DNA of 22,519 nt from WS-2 sp964650245 (GTDB taxonomy: Bacteria > Eisenbacteria > RBG-16-71-46). The notes beneath the pieces are model-generated. The model was not told where the DNA came from. It worked only from the letters and a program-made list of their open reading frames with translations, and did no database searches. Position numbers and translations under genes: made by a program. This document shows positions 15,898 through 22,519 of the stretch, one piece after another (the first letter of the stretch is position 1; the number at the start of each line of letters is the position of its first letter). The stretch is from positions 1 to 22,519 of the forward strand of contig CAZYQK010000044.1 of the NCBI GenBank assembly GCA_964650245.1, read 5' to 3'.

Positions 15898-16809
15898 ATG
15901 TTCCGTTCTCGCTCGATGGCCATCCTCATCGTCGCGCTCGCCGCCGGCGCCGCGACCGCCGTGCTCGCGCAGCGCGACTTCTCCCAGGTCGAGATCAAGA
16001 CCAGCAGGGTCGCCGAGGGGATCTGGATGCTCGAGGGGGCGGGCGGCAACATCGGCGTGTGCGCGGGCGCGGACGGCGCGCTGCTGATCGACGACCAGTT
16101 TGCGCCGCTCACCGAGAAGATCAAGACCGCGGTGGCCGCGCTGAGCGATCAGCCCATCAGGTTCGTGCTCAACACCCACTGGCACGGCGACCACACCGGC
16201 GGCAACGAGAACATGGCGAACGCCGGCGCGCTGATCGTGGCGCACGACAACGTGCGGAAGCGCATGAGCACCGAGCAGATCAACGCCGTCTCGAAGCGTG
16301 TCACGCCACCGTCGCCCGGCAAGGCGCTGCCGGTGACCACCTTCAACGACAGCCTGACGTTCCACTTGAACGGCCGGGACCTGGTCTGCTTCCACGTGGC
16401 GCCCGCCCACACCGACGGCGACGTCATCGTCTGGTTCCCGCGGGAGAACGTGGTCCACATGGGCGACTGCCTGTTCAACGGGATCTACCCCGTGATCGAC
16501 CTCGCGGCGGGGGGCTCGATCGACGGCATGATCGCCGCGAACGACCGCATGCTCAAAGTGGTGGGCCCCGACACCAGGGTCATCCCCGGACACGGCCCGC
16601 TCGCATCGCGCGAAGACGTGAAGTCGTTCCGCGACATGCTGGCCACGGTGCGGGACCGGGTCGGCAAGCTGGTCGCCGCGAAGAAGTCGCTGGACGAGGT
16701 GCGAGCCGCGAAGCCGACCGCCGATCTCGACGCGAAGTGGGGCGGCGGCTTCATGAAGCCGGAGACGTTCGTCGAGGTGGTCTACACGGACCTCTCGCGG
16801 AAGAAGTGA
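15898..16809 (+). CDS. Exported MBL-fold metallohydrolase
   Basis: The product is 303 aa. ATG 15898 has GGAGG four bases upstream. Signal peptide MFRSRSMAILIVALAAGAAT with a probable cut after VLAQ (~25). The mature part is a zinc-dependent metallo-beta-lactamase fold: GNIGVCAGADGALLIDDQFA, NTHWHGDHTGGN (HxHxDH, ~100), FHVAPAHTDGDVIVWFP (third His, usually 'H.GHT'), HMGDCLFNG (Asp ligand) and VIPGHGPLASREDV (last His). All expected ligands are present, so it should be active. Close relatives are periplasmic MBL proteins of unknown substrate, some in the quinoprotein-relay or subclass B3-like group; no substrate can be named. It is divergent from the ComEC-like gene and convergent with the glycosyltransferases. 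Confidence 0.9.
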   Translation: MFRSRSMAILIVALAAGAATAVLAQRDFSQVEIKTSRVAEGIWMLEGAGGNIGVCAGADGALLIDDQFAPLTEKIKTAVAALSDQPIRFVLNTHWHGDHTGGNENMANAGALIVAHDNVRKRMSTEQINAVSKRVTPPSPGKALPVTTFNDSLTFHLNGRDLVCFHVAPAHTDGDVIVWFPRENVVHMGDCLFNGIYPVIDLAAGGSIDGMIAANDRMLKVVGPDTRVIPGHGPLASREDVKSFRDMLATVRDRVGKLVAAKKSLDEVRAAKPTADLDAKWGGGFMKPETFVEVVYTDLSRKK

Positions 16810-16816
16810 CCGGGTC

Positions 16817-16841
16817 GGGGCGCGGCGCACGGCGCCGCCCC
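16817..16841. terminator. Hairpin between convergent genes
   Basis: GGGG-CG-CGGCGC (16817-16828), loop ACG, GCGCCG-CCCC (16832-16841): ten base pairs with a two-base bulge, lying in the 37-base gap between the MBL stop and the glycosyltransferase stop. There is no U-tract on either side, so the effect is uncertain. Confidence 0.45.
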
Positions 16842-16846
16842 CGCGC

Positions 16847-18286
16847 TCAGGGGCCGCCCCGCCACAGGCTGACCGGCGGCAGGCGGGCCGGGGGCTCCTG
16901 CGCCGCCGAGTCGAAGCGGGCCGCGGCCCACGCGCCCGCGCGGTAGACGTGACCGCGGGTGGCCAGCGCCCGGTCGAGCGCCACGCCCCACCAGGCGGCG
17001 CCGGCCCGGACCTCGCGCTCCCACTCCGCGGGCGAGATGTAGAGGCTGTCCGGGACGACCAGCCCGCCGTCGAAGAAGGGCACGCGGCGCCCCGGCTCGA
17101 CCAGGATGCGCGCGCGGTGTTGCGGCAGGTGGAAGCGGCAGAAGAGCAGCGAATGGCTCTCGGCGTTGAGCACGAGGTCGGTGGACGCGCCCTCCGCGCG
17201 GATCTGCGCGGAGGCCCGGGCCAGCGCCGCCGTCTCCGGGAATCCGCGGTGGAAGTACAACGCCCGCAGCCCGAGTGCTCCGAGCGCGACGCCGGCGGAC
17301 ACGCGCCACGCGCGGCCGGGAAGGCCGGCGATCGCGGCGCCCACCAGCAGCAGTACGAACGGCTCGATGTAGAGGAAGTCGCGAGTCACGACGAACGCTC
17401 CGGCCCGGGTCGAGAGCATGGGCAGGGTGACCAGCATCCAGAGCAGCGCGGCGTCGGCGCGCCGCGGACCCCGGACCAGCGGCAGCGCGGCTAGCAGCAG
17501 GAACACCGGGACGAGATACGTGGCCCGGAACGAAACCGCGCGCCACAGCTCCAGCAGCTGGGCGGGCGTGGGGAACCGGAAGAACGAGCCACTGCCCTCG
17601 CGCGCGAACTGCTCGCTCCAGATCGGGAGCTGCGGGAGGAACCCGAGCGCGACCGCCCCCACGAGGGCCGCCCACTGCCGCAAGCCGCGTCGGTCGCGGC
17701 GCAGCACGGTCGCGCCCCAGAGCGCGAGCGTCGCGAGCACGAACCCGGCCAGGTAGTTGGTGTAGACCGCGGCGAGCGAGGCCAGGACGAACCCCACGCC
17801 GTCGCGCCCCCGCCGTTCGCGCACCCAGCCCCAGCCGCAGGCGATCGCCAGCGTGAGGAACAGCCAGAGTGGGGCGTAGACCTCGACTTCCTGCGAGAAG
17901 CGGACGTGCTCGGTGCCGATCGCGAGCAGGAGTGCGGCGAGGAGCGCGGCGCCGGCCCCGAACATCCGGCGGCCGAGCCACCAGGCGGCGGCGATGCCGC
18001 CGAGCCCGCTCAGCATGGAGAGCGACTTGAGCCAGAGGTCGGACTCGCCGCCGAGGCGCCGCCATGCCCAGTGCAGGATGAAGAGGAGCGGCGGGTGGAT
18101 GTCGGATCGCACCAGGCTCAGCACTTCTCCGAGGCGGTGCCGCGCAATCATCACGATGTAGATCTCGTCAAAGTGAATGGGCGTATGCCAGGCCTCGCGC
18201 AGGCGGAGCAGCGCCGCGAGGATCAGCACCGCGGCGAGAAGCAGGGGCTCGCCGCGGACCCGGCCGGCGCCCGGCGCCCGGTTCAT
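16847..18286 (-). CDS. GT-C membrane glycosyltransferase (GT39/PMT-2-like)
   Basis: The product is 479 aa. The ATG (18286-18284) overlaps the upstream TGA (18285-18283) as ATGA, indicating translational coupling. The N-terminal half carries the hallmarks of GT-C enzymes of the PMT/ArnT kind: a first membrane helix LLLAAVLILAALLRL, then the external loop HFDEIYIVMIARHR with an acidic catalytic-type Asp, and the SDIHPPLLFILHWAW motif. About ten further hydrophobic helices follow; the last ~120 residues form a soluble, probably periplasmic, domain. Such enzymes move a sugar from a polyprenyl-phosphate donor to a lipid or protein. Acceptor and sugar are unknown. Third gene of the trio with 18283-19800 and 19855-21486. 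Confidence 0.85.
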   Translation of the reverse strand: MNRAPGAGRVRGEPLLLAAVLILAALLRLREAWHTPIHFDEIYIVMIARHRLGEVLSLVRSDIHPPLLFILHWAWRRLGGESDLWLKSLSMLSGLGGIAAAWWLGRRMFGAGAALLAALLLAIGTEHVRFSQEVEVYAPLWLFLTLAIACGWGWVRERRGRDGVGFVLASLAAVYTNYLAGFVLATLALWGATVLRRDRRGLRQWAALVGAVALGFLPQLPIWSEQFAREGSGSFFRFPTPAQLLELWRAVSFRATYLVPVFLLLAALPLVRGPRRADAALLWMLVTLPMLSTRAGAFVVTRDFLYIEPFVLLLVGAAIAGLPGRAWRVSAGVALGALGLRALYFHRGFPETAALARASAQIRAEGASTDLVLNAESHSLLFCRFHLPQHRARILVEPGRRVPFFDGGLVVPDSLYISPAEWEREVRAGAAWWGVALDRALATRGHVYRAGAWAAARFDSAAQEPPARLPPVSLWRGGP

Positions 18287-19800
18287 GGCCGGGCCCCGGC
18301 CGCTTCGTCCTCGCGCGGGACGAGGATCAGCTTCGGCGCCTCGATGAATCCCACCAGCGGCCGCAGCACTTCGGTGAGGGTGCCGAGGGAATCGGCGACC
18401 AGGTAGCCGGGCGCGATCGAAGCCCACAGCGCCCGCGCCGCCACACCACTCTTCTCGAGCGGCAGATCGTTCACGATGACCGGGCGACCGGGGCCGCGCT
18501 CGAGCCGCGCGAACATACGCTCGAAGAACCGCGGATCGCGCGCGAGCAGTCGGTTGCCGCGGGCGCGAATCACGTCGTCGAGCGCCAGCACGTGGAGCGA
18601 GCTGCCGTGCCCGGTGCTCCAGCCGTAGAAGCCGTGGAACGGCACCATCGCCGGCCCCGCGATCCCCTTGAGCCGGGCGAGGAACGGCTCGCGCGCCGCT
18701 GCGCTTCCGGCCCGCGGCAGGTAGGTGCGGGCGGGGAAGAGCAGCGGCACGAACTGGAGCGTGATCAGGAGGCCGGCCACCGCCAGCCCCGCGCCCCGGC
18801 GCGTGGGCCAGAGCGCCGCGGCGAGGCGGTCGAGCGCGATCGGCCCGAGCACGGCGAGGCTCACCACGGTGGGCATCACGTTGTGCAGGTACACGTAGGG
18901 GTCGAGCGAGGCGAGCAGTCCGGTCGCCACGCCGCCGAGCGCCGCCCACCACCACAGCCCGGTGGCGCCCCGCCACGGCCGCCCGGGCAGGGCGAGCGCG
19001 AGCAGCGCCGGCACCGAGCTCGCCCCCAGTGCTCCGAGCAGCGAGCCGGCCAGGTACTGGAGGAGCCGCCCGGTGCTGAGCTGCGACCAGTGCCGCGGCA
19101 CGTCCCAGACGTAGAAGCTGAACCAGGGGCCGAGCCAGCGGTCGAGCAGCAGGAACCCGCCCCCCGCGAAGAGCGCGAGACCGAGGGCGAATGGCATGAG
19201 ACGCCGCCGGTCGTTCCACGCGAGATGAATGAGCGCCGCGGCCCCGAAGCACAGCACGTGCTGCTTGGTGAAGAACCCGAGCGCGATCAGCAGCGCCGAA
19301 AGGGCGGCGCCCGCGGCGCCGCGGGTGAAGCGCAGCGTCGCGAGGCCGGCGAACGCGAGGAGCATCATGAGCGAATTGGGCTGGACGAGATCGTAGCAGC
19401 CGCGCGTGATCCCGAAGCCCATGAGGAAGATCGCCGAGCCGGCCAGAGCGAGCGTGCGACTCCTGGTCTCTCGCGCGATCACCACCAGGATGATCGCCGC
19501 CAGCCCGAGGGTGGCGAGCAGGGCGATCAGGCGGCCTTCCCAGAAGGCCGGGCCCCACCATCGCGCGAGCGGCGCCACCACCAGCGGGTAGAGCGGCGTG
19601 TAGGCCAGCGGAATGAACTCGAGCGACGGCTCGACGTAGATCGGCCGGCCATGGGCGATGCGGACGACGTGATCCATGATCACGCCCTCCAGATTGCCGA
19701 GCTCGAGCGGGTGCCCCACGCGGCGCAGCGCGAGCCCGAGGAACAGCAGCCAGGCGCCGAGCCCGATCGCCCACAGCCAGATCCGGATCACACGCGCCAC
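18283..19800 (-). CDS. GT-C membrane glycosyltransferase, putative
   Basis: The product is 505 aa. The GTG start at 19800 is supported by GGAGGG five bases upstream. The first helix IRIWLWAIGLGAWLLFLGLA is followed by a luminal loop with MDHVVRIAHGRPIYVEPSLE, then FIPLAYTPLYPLVVAPLARW, a pattern common in uncharacterised bacterial GT-C transferases ('GkPlY.epS..f.p..YtPLY'). Roughly ten more membrane spans follow, and a C-terminal soluble domain of ~170 residues (FHGFYGWSTGHGSSLHVLAL onwards). The acidic residue in MDHV would be the catalytic-type Asp. Start and stop overlap both neighbours closely (54-base gap upstream, ATGA downstream), so the three genes are probably one operon. Substrate unknown. 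Confidence 0.78.
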   Translation of the reverse strand: MARVIRIWLWAIGLGAWLLFLGLALRRVGHPLELGNLEGVIMDHVVRIAHGRPIYVEPSLEFIPLAYTPLYPLVVAPLARWWGPAFWEGRLIALLATLGLAAIILVVIARETRSRTLALAGSAIFLMGFGITRGCYDLVQPNSLMMLLAFAGLATLRFTRGAAGAALSALLIALGFFTKQHVLCFGAAALIHLAWNDRRRLMPFALGLALFAGGGFLLLDRWLGPWFSFYVWDVPRHWSQLSTGRLLQYLAGSLLGALGASSVPALLALALPGRPWRGATGLWWWAALGGVATGLLASLDPYVYLHNVMPTVVSLAVLGPIALDRLAAALWPTRRGAGLAVAGLLITLQFVPLLFPARTYLPRAGSAAAREPFLARLKGIAGPAMVPFHGFYGWSTGHGSSLHVLALDDVIRARGNRLLARDPRFFERMFARLERGPGRPVIVNDLPLEKSGVAARALWASIAPGYLVADSLGTLTEVLRPLVGFIEAPKLILVPREDEAAGARP

Positions 19801-19854
19801 GAACCCTCCCCGTCCCCCGGCGGATTGCGCCGATGCCCCGGAGCGCGCGCCATG

Positions 19855-21486
19855 CTAACGCGCCGCGGGCTCAGACGCAGCCAGCGCGTACCAGGTGCCG
19901 AGCGGGCCGCTGCGCTCCGGCCGGTACTCGGAAGCGATCAGCGCCAGCAGCGGAGCGGCCCGCGGCGCGGCCCCCTCCAGAATGGCCTGGTGATCGCGCT
20001 GGATGAACACGTAGGCCGGCCGCGCCGCGCGCAGGTCGGCCGCGATCCGCATCCAGTCCGCAGTACTCAGGTACGCGGTCATGATGCCGCCGCTCCGCGG
20101 CACCGCCTGCCGCCGCCCCGAGAGCCAGTAGAAGAGCGGGTTGCCGACCACGAAGATCGGTCCGGACCGCGCACCCGGCTCCGAAAGGAAACGTACCTCG
20201 GGAACGAATTTCGTGTAGGCGCCGCCGCGAGTCATGCGGAAATGGTGCGTCTCGCGCCCGCGCGCCGTGAGCGCGAAGCGATCCCGCGCGAGGAACACGG
20301 TCTTGAGCGTGAGGAATCCGAGTGGGACCGCGAACAGTGCGAGCGCCAGGGCCACGAGCACGAGCCCCGACTCACGCCGCGAGCGGAACAGCGGGAGACC
20401 TGAGAGCGCGGGCCCGAGCGCCTCCAGCCCGCGCGCCGCGAGGATGCCGAGCGGCACCACGAACAGCATGTACTGATATTGCCAGTATGACCACTGCTGG
20501 ATGAGGATCACGAAGGCGCCGGTCGTGAGCCACAGGAGGAGGCGCACGGTCAGCGGGTCGCGCCTGGGCCTCAGGCCCGACCAGCCGCCGATGACGGCCA
20601 GCGCCACGAGCGGCGAGAAGTGCTTCGCGAACCACGAGAGCCCGTCGACGAAATACTCGACCCGGAAGCGCCGAGGTTCGGAAAGCGCCTGGGCGGGAAA
20701 CGTGAACGTGGTCCAGAGCGCCACGTCGAGCGCGCCCCGGGCCGCGAGCCAGAGCACGGTGAGAGCGAGCGGCAGCGCGGCCCCGGCGAGCATCGCGGCG
20801 GCGGCGCCGAGGACCGCGCGGGCCCGGCGCTCGCGGCGCGCGGTCGCGAGCGCGAGCAGATCGGCGAGCCAGAACGCGGCCACCACGGGCAGCAGGACGA
20901 GCTTGAAGAGCAGCACCACCCCGCCCATCAGGCCCGAGAGCAGGAACCGCCACCCCGCGCCGCGCTTGGCCTCCGTTCCACGCAGCGACCACCACAGGGT
21001 GAGGAACAGCGGCAGCCCCACCAGGCTCTCGACCTGCGTGAGGTGCCAGTTCTCGGTCACCGCGTGGTAGTAGCCCGCGGTGAGGAGCGGGACGAGCAGC
21101 AGCGCCCGGCGGCGCTCGAACGCGGCGCGCAGCGCCAGCAGCAGCGCCGCGCCCAGCGCCAGCATCCACAGCAGCTCGAAGAGATGGATGCCCTCCTTGC
21201 TGAACCCGAACAGCGCGCCGCCCGCGAGGTAGAAGAAGTAGATCCCGGGCTGCTTGGTGTCCCAGTAGTCACGGTACAGGACCGCGCCCTGATGCAATTC
21301 GCGCCCGCCGAGCGCGAACATCGCCTGGTCCCAGGTGAAGGGTTGCGGCAGGTGCACGAGCCCGACGAGCGCCACGACGGCGAGAACCAGCAGCGCCGGA
21401 ACACCCAGCGGCAGCCGGGCACGAGCGAGCGGGGGCGCGCCGGGGACCGAGCCGGCCGGGGAGCTCAAGGCGGACACGCGCGGCAT
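19855..21486 (-). CDS. GT-C membrane glycosyltransferase (GT39-like)
   Basis: The product is 543 aa from ATG 21486. The first helix VPALLVLAVVALVGLVHL is followed by FTWDQAMFALGGRELHQGAV with the conserved 'D' of the first luminal loop, then LYRDYWDTKQPGIYFFYLAG, the second GT-C motif (D.K.PG..), strongly pointing to the GT39-like family. About eleven membrane spans follow and then a soluble C-terminal domain (RFLSEPGARSGPIFVVGNPL). Start choice is uncertain: a TAGTAT box overlaps the ATG, so if that box is the promoter the true start would be the fourth codon, GTG at 21477, as a leaderless start. No Shine-Dalgarno is seen for either. First gene of the three-gene operon. Confidence 0.82.
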   Translation of the reverse strand: MPRVSALSSPAGSVPGAPPLARARLPLGVPALLVLAVVALVGLVHLPQPFTWDQAMFALGGRELHQGAVLYRDYWDTKQPGIYFFYLAGGALFGFSKEGIHLFELLWMLALGAALLLALRAAFERRRALLLVPLLTAGYYHAVTENWHLTQVESLVGLPLFLTLWWSLRGTEAKRGAGWRFLLSGLMGGVVLLFKLVLLPVVAAFWLADLLALATARRERRARAVLGAAAAMLAGAALPLALTVLWLAARGALDVALWTTFTFPAQALSEPRRFRVEYFVDGLSWFAKHFSPLVALAVIGGWSGLRPRRDPLTVRLLLWLTTGAFVILIQQWSYWQYQYMLFVVPLGILAARGLEALGPALSGLPLFRSRRESGLVLVALALALFAVPLGFLTLKTVFLARDRFALTARGRETHHFRMTRGGAYTKFVPEVRFLSEPGARSGPIFVVGNPLFYWLSGRRQAVPRSGGIMTAYLSTADWMRIAADLRAARPAYVFIQRDHQAILEGAAPRAAPLLALIASEYRPERSGPLGTWYALAASEPAAR

Positions 21487-21490
21487 ACTA
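21485..21490 (-). promoter_or_regulatory. -10-like TAGTAT overlapping the first codon of a glycosyltransferase
   Basis: The minus strand reads GCTAGTATGCCGCGCGTG. TAGTAT matches TATAAT at four of six positions but shares its last two bases with the ATG at 21486. Used as a -10, it would start transcription near 21478, beside the in-frame GTG at 21477. No -35 was recognised. Confidence 0.25.
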
Positions 21491-21526
21491 GCGAACGCGA
21501 GGCGGGCGCGTCACCGGAAACGTAGT

Positions 21527-21561
21527 CCGGCTCGACGCGCCGCCCGCGCGCGGTGTATGGT
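21527..21561 (+). promoter_or_regulatory. Candidate mqnC promoter with the 12-base box shared with mqnA
   Basis: CCGGCTCGACGC (21527-21538) carries TCGACG (21532-21537), followed after 18 bases by TATGGT (21556-21561). The start codon is 59 bases further on, so unlike mqnA this transcript would have a leader and a Shine-Dalgarno. Confidence 0.45.
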
Positions 21562-21620
21562 TCGCGCCCGAATTCCACGGGCGGAATCGCGTCCGGAACT
21601 CCGGCCTCCCGAGGTGCCCC

Positions 21621-22519
21621 GTGTGGCACACCATTGAGCGCAAAGTCCTCGCCGGCGAGCGGCTCATCAGCGCGGAAGGGGTGTTTCTGCTCGCGGAGGC
21701 CCCGCTGCTCGAGCTGGGCTCGCTGGCGCAGCAGGTGCGCGCGAAGAAGACCGACCCGCGGGTCGTGTCCTTCGTCATCGACACCAACCCGAATTACACC
21801 AACCTCTGCACCGTGGATTGCCACTTCTGCGCCTTCTACCGCAAGCCCGGCGCGAATGCCCCCGACGCGTACACCCACGACGTCGAAGGGGTCATGAAGA
21901 TGATGGCCGACGCCGACGCGCTCGGCGCCACCACGGTGCTGCTCCAGGGCGGCCTCAACCCCGCCATTCCGTGGGAGTTCTATCCCACCATCGTGCGCGA
22001 GGCGCGGAAGCGCTATCCCCACATCATGCCGCACTTCTTCTCGGCCCCCGAGATCCACCAGATGGCCGAGGTGAGCGGGCTCTCGATCCTGGGCGTGCTC
22101 GAGGCGCTCTTCGAGGCGGGGCAGCGCACCCTCCCGGGCGGCGGCGCGGAGATCCTCGCGACCCGCGTGCGCAAGCGCATCTCGGTCAAGAAGGGCGGGC
22201 CCGAAGCGTGGCTCGACGTCCATCGCGCCGCGCACCAGGTGGGCATGCGCTCGACCGCGACCATGATGTACGGGCACGTCGAGACCCCGGCCGACATCGT
22301 CGAGCACTTCGACTACATCCGCGCGCTGCAGGACGAGACCGGCGGCTTCACCGCGTTCGTGCCGTGGTCCTACAAGCGCGGCAACACGCCGATGGAGTCG
22401 AAGGTGCCCCACGTCGCCGGCGCCTCGATGTACTTGCGCGTGCTGGCGGCGTCGCGCCTCTACCTCGACAACTTCGACCACATCCAGGCCACCTGGTTCA
22501 GCGAGGGCAAGAAGACCGG
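21621..22519 (+). CDS. mqnC: Cyclic dehypoxanthinyl futalosine synthase MqnC (radical SAM), 3' truncated by window
   Basis: 299 residues are present, against ~350-400 for the family; the gene runs off the window. MqnC converts dehypoxanthinyl futalosine to its cyclic form using S-adenosylmethionine and a [4Fe-4S] cluster, within futalosine menaquinone synthesis. Cluster cysteines: C63, C67 and C70 in NLCTVDCHFCAFYR. Further marks: TVLLQGGLNP, HFFSAPEIHQM, RTLPGGGAEIL, STATMMYGHVETP and DETGGFTAFVPWSY; the last, together with LPGGGAEIL, fits MqnC better than its relative MqnE (aminofutalosine synthase). The GTG at 21621 is chosen because GAGG lies seven bases upstream and no in-frame start precedes it closely. 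Divergent from the glycosyltransferase operon. Confidence 0.92.
   Translation, partial: MWHTIERKVLAGERLISAEGVFLLAEAPLLELGSLAQQVRAKKTDPRVVSFVIDTNPNYTNLCTVDCHFCAFYRKPGANAPDAYTHDVEGVMKMMADADALGATTVLLQGGLNPAIPWEFYPTIVREARKRYPHIMPHFFSAPEIHQMAEVSGLSILGVLEALFEAGQRTLPGGGAEILATRVRKRISVKKGGPEAWLDVHRAAHQVGMRSTATMMYGHVETPADIVEHFDYIRALQDETGGFTAFVPWSYKRGNTPMESKVPHVAGASMYLRVLAASRLYLDNFDHIQATWFSEGKKT

Noticed and set aside
19852..19857. TAGCAT as a promoter for the second glycosyltransferase
   Set aside because: It overlaps the stop codon of the upstream gene, no -35 was found, and the short 54-base gap fits an operon better.

Overview
The window is very GC-rich DNA with tightly packed genes on both strands. 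Three things point to an uncultured, high-GC Gram-negative lineage of the FCB or Candidatus Eisenbacteria type: secreted proteins ending in a FlgD-Ig-like/sorting-type tail, futalosine-pathway menaquinone genes, and short leaders with weak -10 boxes. This taxonomic guess is inference; there is no rRNA or other marker gene here. No tRNA, rRNA, CRISPR array, insertion sequence or phage gene was seen.

Layout. 1-248 is the 3' end of a radical SAM gene. 268-1503 (-) is an MFS transporter. 1634-4270 (-) is a large secreted protein with a FlgD-like C-terminus, closed by a strong hairpin terminator at 1580-1609. 4271-4769 is a divergent leader region with a good minus-strand promoter and tandem hairpins. 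4770-6347 (+) is a short RecQ helicase, 6430-7227 (+) is mqnA, and 7309-8109 (+) is an AIM24/TIGR00266-family protein. 8110-8430 is a non-coding leader that can fold into a long hairpin. 8431-13542 (+) is a four-gene minor-pilin operon (FimT/GspH-, PilV-, PilW- and PilX-like) ending at a perfect terminator at 13558-13596. 13621-15729 (-) and 15898-16809 (+) are two divergent exported metallo-beta-lactamase-fold proteins; the first is ComEC-like and carries a secretion tail. 16847-21486 (-) holds three consecutive GT-C membrane glycosyltransferases. 21621-22519 (+) is mqnC, cut by the window end.

The most unusual object is the PilW-position gene (9299-12304). It encodes a 1001-residue protein with a normal prepilin leader and N-terminal helix, then three SdrD/Cna-B-like domains, then a series of FG-GAP/VCBS-like propeller repeats. 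In well-known systems the minor pilins FimU-PilV-PilW-PilX work with a separate large tip adhesin, PilY1, whose C-terminus is a beta-propeller. No pilY1 is seen in or next to this operon; the PilW-like protein appears to carry an adhesin-like propeller itself. The working hypothesis is a one-polypeptide pilus-tip adhesin within a minor-pilin priming complex.

Other joined-up themes. MqnA and MqnC both belong to futalosine menaquinone synthesis. Their genes lie 14 kb apart, but they share a 12-base box (CCGGCTCGACGC) placed as the -35 region, followed 17-18 bases later by a -10-like hexamer. Many products are exported or envelope-bound (pilins, FlgD-tailed proteins, MBL proteins, GT-C enzymes), so the window reads mainly as a cell-surface neighbourhood with housekeeping genes (recQ, mqn) interspersed.
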